NCBI GenBank assembly: GCA_900465665.1
Contig: UBJO01000018.1
Span: forward strand, 58,608-122,607
Origin: Hyphomicrobiales bacterium
GTDB taxonomy: Bacteria > Pseudomonadota > Alphaproteobacteria > Rhizobiales > Rhizobiaceae
DNA: 64,000 nt
Direction: 5' to 3'
Shown: in pieces, positions 51,674 through 60,217 of the stretch
Position numbering within the stretch: position 1 is the first letter of the stretch
How the letters are laid out: every line of letters begins with the position of its first letter
The notes under the pieces: generated by a model
Seen by the model: only the letters and a program-made list of their open reading frames with translations
What the model was told of the DNA's origin: nothing
Databases searched by the model: none
Made by a program: the position numbers and the translations under genes

Positions 51674-52816
51674 ATGGCTGGCATTCTCCAAGTTCCGCTC
51701 TTCTCCGACGAAACACTTCCGAGTTGGGTTGCAAGGCTTGCGCGGGCGAACGGAAAACTTAGCTCGTTCTCGTTCTGCGGTGATGTCGGGGTGGACTTCT
51801 CCGGCATGTTGCTGGGTCGACCTGCGGAAATCGAAATGCTGGCGTCCGTAACAGGGCGCGCAAGCTGCGAGTTGACCTCCCATGCATTGGTGTTTGGAGC
51901 TGGGCACCACGTCCAAATTGCGAACGAGACGGTCTCGAAGAAGTTCATGCGCAAGAACCAGCTTGCATTCTGTCCCAAGTGCTTTGCAGAGGATGATGTT
52001 GGCAATGGGGGGGAGACGGACACTCGTCGTTACTGGCGCAAGTCATGGCTCATGAGTGACGCTCGAGTTTGCGTCGTGCATGGATGCCAGCTCGAAGGTC
52101 TCCCGCCGCATAGCCGACTTCATGATCTATGCCAGGTGCTCGATCGCAATAGCATTGCGGTTGCCGGTTGCATCAGCGCGCCGGTCCACGCAGAACCATC
52201 GTTAGTGGATAAGTTCATCGTCGAACGCCTGGCAGGAAATGTTTCTCATGGGCCTCTTCTGGACGGGATTCCGCTCGGCGCGGCCATCCATACGGCGCGG
52301 CTCCTGGGGGTGGCGTTGTCTCATGGCTCAGAACAGGCCGTGACACAGCTATCCAAAGAAGAAGTCGCATTGTCCACAAACAAAGGAATGTCTGTGTTGC
52401 GGTCAGGAGCGCCAAGCGTGCGTATTGCGCTAGACAGTATCGTGAATCCGCATGCGACCGGGATATACTTCGCCTACGGCAGGCTGGCCAATTTGCTGAT
52501 TCGCAATACGAGCGATGAATATCAAACTATCAAGGACCTCTTCATCGAACACGCCAGCGGTCGCTTCATTTTGAAAGGCGAGCGGCACTCAGCCGACAAC
52601 AAGACATGGACTTCTGCGACGCTATTGGCGAGAGCCACGGGTTCCACGAAGGACAAGATGAGAAGACGGCTCTATGAAACTGGGATCACCACCTCGTTGA
52701 ACGCTGAGGCCGTCCCAGTAAGCGCGGTTCGCGATTTGCTCAACGAAGACCCAACAGAAATCGTGAAGGCGAAAACTGCATGTGAAAATTATCGGCTGCG
52801 ACAAGGAGATGTTTGA
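51674..52816 (+). CDS. tniQ: TniQ-family target-selection protein 2, N-terminal part (frameshifted)
   Basis: 380 residues, AAGGA nine bases before the ATG. The opening LFSDETLPSWVARLARANGK is the TniQ signature. The zinc site is FCPKCFAEDD ... VCVVHGCQLEG. It then continues with TnsD-like helices (ATLLARATGSTKDKMRRRLY). Reading breaks at GAAAA 52785-52788: up to KAKTACE it follows the family, and the continuing sequence (IIGCDKEMFDSLVEAG) is in the +1 frame at 52782-53468. Removing one A would give a protein of about 597 residues, the size of TniQ 1 (605). It is either a frameshifted gene, a sequencing error or a truly split protein. Confidence 0.8.
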   Translation: MAGILQVPLFSDETLPSWVARLARANGKLSSFSFCGDVGVDFSGMLLGRPAEIEMLASVTGRASCELTSHALVFGAGHHVQIANETVSKKFMRKNQLAFCPKCFAEDDVGNGGETDTRRYWRKSWLMSDARVCVVHGCQLEGLPPHSRLHDLCQVLDRNSIAVAGCISAPVHAEPSLVDKFIVERLAGNVSHGPLLDGIPLGAAIHTARLLGVALSHGSEQAVTQLSKEEVALSTNKGMSVLRSGAPSVRIALDSIVNPHATGIYFAYGRLANLLIRNTSDEYQTIKDLFIEHASGRFILKGERHSADNKTWTSATLLARATGSTKDKMRRRLYETGITTSLNAEAVPVSAVRDLLNEDPTEIVKAKTACENYRLRQGDV

Positions 52817-53468
52817 TAGCCTAGTCGAGGCTGGCCTAGTCGTACGTGCTTACAAGGTCACGCGTAAGCTAACTGGAAAACGGAGCTTTCAAGCAAATTT
52901 TCGCCGACGCGACCTCGTTGCCTTTCGCCAATCCGTGGAAGTGCGAGCACAATCCGATCTCACTGACAAGATGATTTCCCTTCGCTCGGCAGCTCGCCGA
53001 AGTGGAACGCCTAAAGCGACGATCATCGCCCGCATTCTCTCAGGCGAATACAGGAACGTCGCGATTAGCGGAAAGGCGCTTATGGCAGACAACATTATGC
53101 TCGACTTTCGTGACCTCGATCCGCCGGGAGATTTCGTAACGGCGCTACAGGCTGCGACGCTAGTGAATGTACGATCCGATACGCTCGCAAAGCTTCTTGC
53201 GCACGGTGTGATCCCGTATCGCGAAGTTAGTGGGCTCAGCCAGCGTTTCAAACGCAAGATGGTTGATCGAAAGGATATTGCGGCCTTTGTCGATAAATAT
53301 GTCTCTATCGCTCAGCTTGTTGCGGAAACCGGACTTGATCGCAATCTGATCAACGCACGAATGAGGTCGCGCGGCGTACGCCCAGTCTTCCCTCCGGCAG
53401 AGTTCAGAACGGCTTTCATCGAGAGAGATAAAGCCAAGAATCTGCTCGAGACGATGCCTGTGACGTGA
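52782..53468 (+). CDS. TniQ-family protein 2, C-terminal part (other frame)
   Basis: 228 codons overlapping the preceding ORF by 35 bases. The first possible start is GTG 52782, without a ribosome binding site. It contains HTH-like segments corresponding in order to those of TniQ 1 (IIGCDKEMFDSLVEAGLVV, MISLRSAARRSGTPKATII, ATLVNVRSDTLAKLLAHGVI, SIAQLVAETGLDRNLINARM). These C-terminal repeats are the probable target-DNA reader. Without them TniQ 2 would resemble the shorter TniQ of other systems. Best read as the rest of the same gene. Confidence 0.7.
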   Translation: MKIIGCDKEMFDSLVEAGLVVRAYKVTRKLTGKRSFQANFRRRDLVAFRQSVEVRAQSDLTDKMISLRSAARRSGTPKATIIARILSGEYRNVAISGKALMADNIMLDFRDLDPPGDFVTALQAATLVNVRSDTLAKLLAHGVIPYREVSGLSQRFKRKMVDRKDIAAFVDKYVSIAQLVAETGLDRNLINARMRSRGVRPVFPPAEFRTAFIERDKAKNLLETMPVT

Positions 53469-53502
53469 TGGACGCCTCACGGAAGTATGCATTTGCAATC
53501 AG

Positions 53503-53967
53503 CTACACGGGCCAGTCGACTTCACCATTCACCACTTGTTCCAGCAGGTCAAGCGCCTCGTCTATCGGAAGGTCGTGTGTGACTTTGGCGTTTCTCAGTC
53601 TTGCTGCGAACTCCGTACCGGCAAGCGCCTCCATCCGCTCGTCCGCTTCGTCAAGGGCATCCAAACTTTCAGACGCAAAAATGGAATGCCCGCTTTCCAA
53701 TCGTTCGAGCAGTTCTAATGCCTCGTGCACCGGAAGACCGTGGCTCAATTCGGCAGCCGCCGCCTCTGCTGCAGCGTGAGCCGCAAAAAGCGCCTCCATC
53801 CTGCGATCCTGCGCTTCGAAGCGAGGGCGGAATAGTTCCTGAATAGCTCTGATGTTCTCGGGGAGGTCTGACTGGGTGCCGGCGTTGCCAGAGCGCTCGA
53901 GCTCAATCCCAAGCGGGTGCGGCTCGTTATCAACCTCATTTTTACCCGCCAAAGAGTTTTTGACCAT
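53503..53967 (-). CDS. Acidic helical protein, unknown (possible cargo)
   Basis: 154 residues; ATG 53967 has AAGGAG eight bases upstream. Ala/Glu/Leu-rich with probable coiled coils. It contains an internal repeat: SHGLPVHEALELLERLESG and THDLPIDEALDLLEQVVNG, each following a stretch with RRMEALFAAHAA or ERMEALAGTEFAA. This suggests two copies of a ~45-residue helical unit. No family recognised. It is convergent with tniQ 2, with 35 bases between them, so it may be cargo or the first gene outside the element. Confidence 0.62.
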   Translation of the reverse strand: MVKNSLAGKNEVDNEPHPLGIELERSGNAGTQSDLPENIRAIQELFRPRFEAQDRRMEALFAAHAAAEAAAAELSHGLPVHEALELLERLESGHSIFASESLDALDEADERMEALAGTEFAARLRNAKVTHDLPIDEALDLLEQVVNGEVDWPV

Positions 53968-53979
53968 ACTTCGTCTCCT

Positions 53980-54174
53980 TCAAGAACCTCTTAGACCAGA
54001 GTGTGTGAGGGAAGCGTTGGCACACGAGGTAAACAGCCGATAAATCCTCTGAGGGAGTATCTCGTTCTCTGCCGTCAGCAAATGACGTACGATAACTCGG
54101 ATAGCCTCCCTCTGCTTGTTGTCGGTCGTACGACGACAAGGCCGCAGATGATCCTGCTTGCTTGGCTCCACCAT
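53980..54174 (-). CDS. Possible small protein (64 aa), unknown
   Basis: Minus-strand frame beginning MVEPSKQDHLRPCRRTTDNK with a helical, amphipathic middle (QREAIRVIVRHLLTAENEIL). No clear ribosome binding site. It precedes the 154-residue gene on the same strand by 13 bases. It might be a small DNA-binding protein, or non-coding. Confidence 0.3.
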   Translation of the reverse strand: MVEPSKQDHLRPCRRTTDNKQREAIRVIVRHLLTAENEILPQRIYRLFTSCANASLTHSGLRGS

Positions 54175-54209
54175 ATTGGTACTTGTGTTCGAGCGCACAT
54201 CAAACGGCC

Positions 54210-54392
54210 CTAGTGGAAGCCGAGCGACGCCGAGCTTGGAGCTGCAGCCTTCAACGACCCGACTGCCGAGATGGCCCTCCCCACAAGGAATTCGATCTCA
54301 AAGCGCCGAGTACTCTCAACAATCGCCACGTCGCCCCACAGGCCAAGGATCGCCATCCCGTCGTCTACCGAGAGCTCAGCATCCACCCCCAT
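54210..54392 (-). pseudogene. Probable C-terminal continuation of the 54365-54793 gene in another frame
   Basis: 60 codons: GVDAELSVDDGMAILGLWGD, VAIVESTRRFEIEFLVGRAI. The ORF start has no ribosome binding site and lies inside the end of the upstream ORF, at a run of five Gs. A -1 shift there joins DACIASG to MGVDAEL in a natural-looking way. So this is more likely the second part of one gene than a separate gene. Confidence 0.5.
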
Positions 54393-54793
54393 CCCGACGC
54401 AATGCAGGCATCCTCCAGGGCCGCGCTGGCCGCTGCCTGAAGGCGATCTGTTACGACAGTTAGGAAATAGCCAGACCGCCCGTCAAAATCTCGCCTGCAC
54501 AGATAGAGCCCGTCGATGAAAACATCTTTCTTGTTTGACAACCAGGCTTCCTGCTGCCGGCCGAAATGAATGTATGTGTTCTCATCAAGTCCGAGCTGTC
54601 CCACGGGGATATCGTCTGGGCCAGCAGAAGCACCCGCTATCGCATTTATGTCGACGAGTGTGCCGCCCCCGTTGCTCCAGGTTTCGAATACTTCGGTGAT
54701 GTTTCCCTGCCTTCTTGCAAGGTCGCTATCGCGATGGGCCGGAGTGACCCAAGTGCGGTTGGCGAAGCGTTCGGGGTGCGTAAGGTAATTCAT
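54365..54793 (-). CDS. Hypothetical protein, apparently frameshifted near its end
   Basis: 142 residues from ATG 54793 (GGAG nine bases upstream; in-frame codons before it lack a site). It begins NYLTHPERFANRTWVTPAHR and contains GQLGLDENTYIHFGRQQEAW, IDGLYLCRRDFDGRSGYFLT and VVTDRLQAAASAALEDACIA. It is soluble with no signal peptide and no family I can name. The frame stops shortly after a G-run, and the likely true C-terminus is in the other frame (54210-54392), giving about 200 residues in all. Confidence 0.55.
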   Translation of the reverse strand: MNYLTHPERFANRTWVTPAHRDSDLARRQGNITEVFETWSNGGGTLVDINAIAGASAGPDDIPVGQLGLDENTYIHFGRQQEAWLSNKKDVFIDGLYLCRRDFDGRSGYFLTVVTDRLQAAASAALEDACIASGWGWMLSSR

Positions 54794-54933
54794 TGCTGTT
54801 ATCTCCATCTGCGTTGGACCAACAGTTCCTGCTATAGTCGCAAGAGACAACCGCGTGATGTATGACCACCATTCGTTGCCTTAGAGTCTTTTGGTCGATA
54901 ACAATCAGACGAATTCAAACCAGTGGAACCGGT

Positions 54934-55758
54934 ATGATCTCGACACTTCGGATAGTCCTCACGTCAGTCATCCTCTCCATGGCCGCCTCCGCCGCGACAG
55001 CGGCAGATTTCGACATGTCCTTGTTCGGCCACCAAGTTGAGGTTAGCCGAACTGGCGATGAGCAATACAAGCTGAAAATCGACGGCATTGCTGTGCTAAC
55101 AAACTACTACGTCGATCTTGAGCAGATGAACATTGTCGGTGGCGTTCCGGTGATTGTCGGGACGTCGTCCGCTGGCGGCAACGCCTGCGAGGGATCGCCT
55201 TTCATCGTATCCTTTCCCAAAGGCGAGCAGCCCAAGGTCGATGGACCGATCGACAGTTGCTACACGGTTAAAGTGACGGTCAACGTAGACAGCATTACGC
55301 TAGCCACTCCCGCACTTCCCAATAAGCCCGGTCAGAAATGGACTTGGACCCCTGTCGACGGTCTAAAGGAGATTAAAGGTGACCAGTATGTCCCTGATAG
55401 CTCCAAAGGGTGGGTTCAGCTTCGCGAGAAGACCGTAGGTCACCCGAGCGCGCTCTACGACTACGCGGTGATTGGCGCAGAGATCGATCGTCTGGCAGGC
55501 ACTGACAAAGCGCTGGTGAGCGACATTCTAATGGGCGTTGGCTCCGCCAGTTTCCACGGCGATCTTTTGGTCGGCACCTCGTGTTCACGTCATATGTGCA
55601 ACGAACAGGAAGCGGTTGTCGTCGCTGACATCCCCACGAAGGCGGTGTATCTGGCTTGGAAGCCCTCTGGTCAGAAGATCAAGGTCAACCCGCCTGTAAC
55701 TGTCTGGCCCGAGAAGGCGAAGGCCGAGCTAAGAAGCTGGGCGGCCAAGTGGAAATGA
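54934..55758 (+). CDS. Secreted/periplasmic protein of unknown function
   Basis: 274 residues from ATG 54934 (GGAA upstream). Residues 1-24 are a clear signal peptide (STLRIVLTSVILSMAASAAT ending AxA). The mature protein starts FDMSLFGHQVEVSRTGDEQY, with mixed beta-type sequence and three regions with conserved-looking Cys (GNACEGSPF, DSCYTVKV, SCSRHMCNEQEAVVVADIP). Those Cys could form disulfides. It is known only as a conserved hypothetical in rhizobia as far as I can tell. Stand-alone gene, divergent from 54365-54793. Confidence 0.65.
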   Translation: MISTLRIVLTSVILSMAASAATAADFDMSLFGHQVEVSRTGDEQYKLKIDGIAVLTNYYVDLEQMNIVGGVPVIVGTSSAGGNACEGSPFIVSFPKGEQPKVDGPIDSCYTVKVTVNVDSITLATPALPNKPGQKWTWTPVDGLKEIKGDQYVPDSSKGWVQLREKTVGHPSALYDYAVIGAEIDRLAGTDKALVSDILMGVGSASFHGDLLVGTSCSRHMCNEQEAVVVADIPTKAVYLAWKPSGQKIKVNPPVTVWPEKAKAELRSWAAKWK

Positions 55759-56205
55759 ACGGTTAGAAAATTTGGCGACCGCGTGCTCCTCACTTGTGGC
55801 ACGTTCTGATGGTGACCAAGATTTCCTTTGCGGAGTGAGCCGGGAAGGAACCCCCTTTGATCACCGGCCTACTCTATCGGGGATGTAATTTCATACGCTC
55901 CCGTCCTCCGACAGAATGTCGTGGATGATCAACAGTCCGTCTCTTAGCGACACTGCGGCATCTTTTTTATCTCTTATTGGCGCCTCAAATTCTCCTTTAT
56001 GTACAGTCACTTAAATCTCTGGGACAAATCCGGTTGGCTCTCGGGACATTTCGAGGTGACGCGTGGGTACCGGAGACCCGAATAATTGGGGCTCTTTTTG
56101 TGCTTCCCTACAGTTCTGGAAGAGACGACAGCAAGCGGATCGGCGACCTGACCTAGAGGTCGGCGATCCAGACAGAGAAACCCATTTCGACACGGAGGAT
56201 GTTCA
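55759..56205. other. Intergenic region, edge of the accessory block
   Basis: 447 bases before the sugar locus. AT-rich around 55950-56030, and a 6-bp stem CGACCT/AGGTCG near 56142-56161. It contains the promoter for the reductase gene. No repeat pointing to a transposon end was found. Confidence 0.35.
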
Positions 56206-57237
56206 ATGGATTATCGCAAGCTTGGACCAAGCGGGACAATTGTCGCGCCATACTGCCTGGGAACTATGACCTTCGGCGCGGAGGCCGATGAAGCCACCTC
56301 GCACAAGATACTCGACGACTATTTCAAATGGGGCGGCAATTTCATCGACACCGCCGACGTCTATAGTGCGGGCGTTTCGGAAGAGATCATCGGCCGCTGG
56401 CTGAAGGCACGGCCGACCGAAGCCCGCCAGGCGGTGGTTGCAACGAAGGGGCGTTTCCCGATGGGAAACGGGCCGAATGATATCGGGCTGTCGCGGCGGC
56501 ATTTGAACGTCGCGCTCGACGATTCGCTTCGACGTCTCGGCGTCGAGCATATCGATCTCTACCAGATGCATGCATGGGACGCCCTGACGCCGATCGAGGA
56601 GACGCTGCGTTTCCTTGATGATGCCGTCTCCAGCGGCAAGATCGGTTATTACGGCTTCTCCAATTACGTCGGCTGGCATATCGCCAAGGCGGCCGAAATC
56701 GCCAAGGCACGCGGCTACACCCGACCGGTGACGCTGCAGCCGCAATACAGCTTGCTCGTCCGCGATATCGAACTGGAGATCGTTCCGGCCTGCCAGGATG
56801 CGGGCATGGGGCTGCTGCCTTGGTCGCCTCTCGGCGGCGGGTGGCTGACCGGCAAATACCGCCGTGACCATATGCCGACGGGCGCGACCCGGCTCGGAGA
56901 AAATCCGAAGCGCGGCATGGAATCCTACGACCAGCGCAACGCGCAGGAGCGGACCTGGGACATCATCGGTGCGGTGGAGGAGATTGCCAAAGCCAAGGAT
57001 TGCAGCATGGCTCAGGTGGCGCTTGCCTGGACCGCGGCACGCCCGGCCGTGACGTCGGTCATCCTCGGCGCCCGCACGACCGAGCAACTGGCGGACAACC
57101 TCGGCGCAGCCAAGATCAGCCTCTCGGACGAGGAGATGAGCCGCCTCACCGAGATCAGCGCGCCACACCCCTTCGATTACCCTTATGGGGTGGGCGGCAC
57201 GAACCAGCGCCACCGCAAGCTCGAAGGCGGACGGTAA
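56206..57237 (+). CDS. Aldo/keto reductase
   Basis: 343 residues, GGAGG upstream of the ATG. DYRKLGPSGTIVAPYCLGTM opens the AKR barrel. NFIDTADVYSAGVSEEIIGR carries the catalytic Asp and Tyr, VATKGRFPMG the Lys, and DLYQMHAWD has His where the family expects it. The C-terminus has ILGARTTEQLADNLGAAK, which binds NADPH. It resembles the AKR11/YajO-like group. It converges on the sugar ABC operon and may reduce an oxo-sugar derived from the transported substrate. Confidence 0.93.
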   Translation: MDYRKLGPSGTIVAPYCLGTMTFGAEADEATSHKILDDYFKWGGNFIDTADVYSAGVSEEIIGRWLKARPTEARQAVVATKGRFPMGNGPNDIGLSRRHLNVALDDSLRRLGVEHIDLYQMHAWDALTPIEETLRFLDDAVSSGKIGYYGFSNYVGWHIAKAAEIAKARGYTRPVTLQPQYSLLVRDIELEIVPACQDAGMGLLPWSPLGGGWLTGKYRRDHMPTGATRLGENPKRGMESYDQRNAQERTWDIIGAVEEIAKAKDCSMAQVALAWTAARPAVTSVILGARTTEQLADNLGAAKISLSDEEMSRLTEISAPHPFDYPYGVGGTNQRHRKLEGGR

Positions 57238-57280
57238 ATCATCGGGCAGCGGCGGCGCGTGCCGCCGCTGCCTTGTTGCT

Positions 57281-58351
57281 TCAGATACGAACGCCGGTCG
57301 CGTCGTCGAACAGATGCACCTGTGCCGGATCGATGGTCACGCCGATCGTTTCGCCGCCACGGGCCGTGCTGCGGCCGGTCTCGACGATCGTCAGTTCCGG
57401 CGTCGTCGCCGCCGTGATGAAGGTGGCCGAACCGGTGGATTCAACAACATCGACGGGGATATCGAATGTCCCCTGCCCCGTCGCGGTGATACCGATATGC
57501 TCCGGACGGATACCGACGGTCACCTTGCGGCCGGGCTGGAGCTGGTGATTGCTCGGCAGCGTATGCTTGACCGTTCCGAGATCGATCGCGAGCCCGCTTC
57601 CGTCCGCCTGCACGACACCAGGCATGAAATTCATCGCCGGCGAGCCGATGAAGCCGGCCACGAACTTGTTGGCCGGCGTGTCGTAGAGCTCGAGCGGCTT
57701 GCCCTGCTGCTCGATGACGCCCTCGCGCATGACGACGACGTGGTCAGCCATGGTCATCGCCTCGATCTGATCGTGGGTGACGTAGACGGAGGTCGCGCCG
57801 AGCCGATCGTGCAGCGCGCGGATTTCCTTGCGCATGTGAACGCGAAGCGCCGCGTCGAGGTTCGACAACGGCTCGTCGAACAGAAAGGCCTTGGGGTGAC
57901 GAATGATGGCGCGGCTCATCGCCACGCGCTGGCGCTGGCCGCCGGAGAGTTCGCGCGGATAACGCTTCAGCAGGTTCGACAGGCCCGTGGTCGCCGCGAC
58001 ATCGGCCGCTGCCTTCTTGGCCTCGACCTTGGCAACGCCCCGGATGCGCAGGCTGTAGGTCAGGTTTTCCTCGACGGTCATATGCGGATAAAGCGCGTAG
58101 GATTGGAACACCATGGCGACGTCGCGCTTGCGCGGCGGCACGTTGTTCATCAGCTCGCCGGCGATCTTCAGATCACCTTCTGAGATGCTTTCCAGGCCTG
58201 CCAGCGAGCGCAGCAAGGTGGACTTGCCACAGCCCGATGGGCCGACGAGCGCCACGAAGCTGCCCTTGGCGATCTCAAGGTTGATGTTCTTCAGCGCATG
58301 GAAGGCACCGTAATGCTTGTTGACGCCGCTGAGCTCGATCTGATTGGTCAT
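57281..58351 (-). CDS. Sugar ABC transporter ATPase (UgpC/MalK type)
   Basis: 356 residues; ATG 58351 overlaps the permease stop (ATGA). Walker A GPSGCGKSTLLRSL, signature LSGGQRQRVAMSRAI, Walker B FLFDEPLSNLD and the His loop SVYVTHDQIEAMTMADHVVV. The C-terminal TOBE domain (VTVGIRPEHIGI...) is typical of the CUT1 class. It is the last gene of the operon starting at 63466. Confidence 0.94.
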   Translation of the reverse strand: MTNQIELSGVNKHYGAFHALKNINLEIAKGSFVALVGPSGCGKSTLLRSLAGLESISEGDLKIAGELMNNVPPRKRDVAMVFQSYALYPHMTVEENLTYSLRIRGVAKVEAKKAAADVAATTGLSNLLKRYPRELSGGQRQRVAMSRAIIRHPKAFLFDEPLSNLDAALRVHMRKEIRALHDRLGATSVYVTHDQIEAMTMADHVVVMREGVIEQQGKPLELYDTPANKFVAGFIGSPAMNFMPGVVQADGSGLAIDLGTVKHTLPSNHQLQPGRKVTVGIRPEHIGITATGQGTFDIPVDVVESTGSATFITAATTPELTIVETGRSTARGGETIGVTIDPAQVHLFDDATGVRI

Positions 58352-59175
58352 TTGAGGGCTCCAGAGGTGAGGCCGGATACGATGCGGCGCTGCAAGAGAA
58401 CGAAGATGGCGAGAACGGGCGTCACATACATCGTGGCGTAGGCCATGATGTTGTTCCACTCGCTGGTGTTCGGCCCCATGAAGGAATTGAGACCGACGCT
58501 GGCGGGCTGAAGCTCTGCTTCCTGGATCATCGACTTCGAATAGACGAATTCGCCGAAGGCCTGCATGAAGATCAGGATCGCGCTGACGAGGATGCCATTG
58601 CGGGCAAGCGGCAGCACGATGTTGAAGAAGGCGCCGAAGCGGGAGTTGCCGTCGACCAGCGCTGCTTCCTCAAGCTCCATCGGCACGGCCATGAAGGTAG
58701 CACGCACCAGGACCACGAAGAACGGCATACTTTTCGCGGCGATCGCCAGGATCACGGCGAAGCGCGGATAGTCGAGCAGGCCGAACTGCGAGAAGCCCAC
58801 GAAGATCGGCGTGATCATCAGCGATGCAGGCAGGACCTGCAGCATGAGGATCAGGAACAGGCCGATATCCACCCACATGTTGCGATAGCGCGCCAGCACA
58901 TAGGCACAGCCGACGCCGAGCACGGTGATCAGCGCCACGGAGCCGAGGGCGATGACGACAGAGTTCCAGAGATAGCGCCCCATGTTCCGGCTTTCCCACA
59001 CATAGGCGTAGGTTCCCCATTGCGGCGAGGACGGCCAGAAGCTGGGCGGGTTGGCGAACATCTCCGAGCCGCTCTTCAGCGCCGTGATATACATCCAGTA
59101 GAGCGGGAAGAGATAGATTGCCGCCAGGACGATCGCGATAAAGAGCATCAGGCGGTTGCGGTTGGTATCGCTCAT
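58348..59175 (-). CDS. Sugar ABC transporter permease (MalG-like, CUT1)
   Basis: 275 residues with six TMs. LMLFIAIVLAAIYLFPLYWM opens the chain; the EAA loop ELEEAALVDGNSRFGAFFNI contacts the ATPase. The gene overlaps both the preceding permease and the following ATPase genes by 4 bases, indicating tight coupling. Confidence 0.94.
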   Translation of the reverse strand: MSDTNRNRLMLFIAIVLAAIYLFPLYWMYITALKSGSEMFANPPSFWPSSPQWGTYAYVWESRNMGRYLWNSVVIALGSVALITVLGVGCAYVLARYRNMWVDIGLFLILMLQVLPASLMITPIFVGFSQFGLLDYPRFAVILAIAAKSMPFFVVLVRATFMAVPMELEEAALVDGNSRFGAFFNIVLPLARNGILVSAILIFMQAFGEFVYSKSMIQEAELQPASVGLNSFMGPNTSEWNNIMAYATMYVTPVLAIFVLLQRRIVSGLTSGALK

Positions 59176-60074
59176 CCGCGCACCTCATGTTTTGTCGACC
59201 GGACATAGACGATCGAGGCGAACATCACGAAGACGATCATGATGACGGAGATCGTGGCGCCCTTGCCGAAGTCGTATTGGCGGAAGGACAGATCCCAGGC
59301 CCAGTACTGCGTGACGTTGGACGAATTGTTCGGCCCGCCATCGGTGATGGCCGCGAACAAGTCGAACTGCTGCAGCGTGAAGATCAGGCCGAGCGAAACG
59401 ATGGCGCCGATGGTCGAGCGCATCATCGGAAGCGTGATCGTCCAGAAACGCTGCCAGGCATTGGCGCCGTCGAGTTCTGCCGCTTCGTAGAGATCGCCGG
59501 GGATCGAAGAGAGGCCAACGGAGAGCAGAATCATGTTGAAGGACGTGCCGAGCCAGATATTGGCGATCACGACGGCCCAGAGCGAGAAATTGGGGTCCGA
59601 GCGCCAGAAGATGTTGGAGCTGATCAACCCGCTCTCGCGCAGAATGAAATTCAAGACGCCGAAATCGCCAGACAGCACCCAGTTCCAGATCGCGCCGACG
59701 ACGAGGCCGGGCATGACCCAGGAAACGAGGAACAGGCCGCGCAGCCAGTAGGCGCCCGGAAAATTCACCCAGAAGAAAAGCGCCAGGCCGAAGCCGATCA
59801 GGAACTGGCCGGCAATCGAGCCGACGACGAACAGCACGGTATTATAAATGATCGGCAGCGTTTCGGGCTGCTTGAACAGATCGACATAGTTCTTGAAGCC
59901 GACGAAGGGGCGCACGAAGGTCCCGAGGCTGAACATGTCGACCTCCTGGAAACTCATGACGATGTTGTAGACGAGCGGCAGGCCCGCGAGCACGAACAGG
60001 AAGATGAGCGGCAGGGTGACAAGCGTGATGTCGAACCCGCGGCCATCGGTGATGCTGGAAAATAGCCTCTTCAT
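59172..60074 (-). CDS. Sugar ABC transporter permease (MalF-like, CUT1)
   Basis: 300 residues. FDITLVTLPLIFLFVLAGLP forms TM1; the EAA loop is DLYEAAELDGANAWQRFWTI TLP. AGGGG precedes the ATG. It pairs with the MalG-like subunit to form the membrane channel. Confidence 0.94.
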   Translation of the reverse strand: MKRLFSSITDGRGFDITLVTLPLIFLFVLAGLPLVYNIVMSFQEVDMFSLGTFVRPFVGFKNYVDLFKQPETLPIIYNTVLFVVGSIAGQFLIGFGLALFFWVNFPGAYWLRGLFLVSWVMPGLVVGAIWNWVLSGDFGVLNFILRESGLISSNIFWRSDPNFSLWAVVIANIWLGTSFNMILLSVGLSSIPGDLYEAAELDGANAWQRFWTITLPMMRSTIGAIVSLGLIFTLQQFDLFAAITDGGPNNSSNVTQYWAWDLSFRQYDFGKGATISVIMIVFVMFASIVYVRSTKHEVRG

Positions 60075-60217
60075 GGATACCCCTTAAGCTCCGAACGGGG
60101 CTGCCTGGCGCTTGCGCGGAAGACAGCCCCTGCCGGGAGGAAACGGTGGGATGGCGAGAACGCCATTGGGGTCGGACAGGCGGAGCGCGTCGCGCACGCT
60201 CCGCTTGCCCTGATATG

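Noticed and set aside
50431..52023. Minus-strand open frame of 530 codons
   Set aside because: It spans the ends of tnsB, all of tnsC and the start of tniQ in antisense; no family features, and the plus-strand genes are certain.
52780..52790. Programmed ribosomal frameshift in tniQ 2
   Set aside because: The needed shift is +1 at a short A4 run with no slow codon, stop codon or stimulatory structure at the site. Mutation or read error is simpler.
41431..53468. CRISPR-associated transposon (CAST)
   Set aside because: No cas5/6/7/8 or cas12k gene and no repeat-spacer array is visible in or near the module. TniQ proteins here are long, TnsD-like, not the short CAST type.
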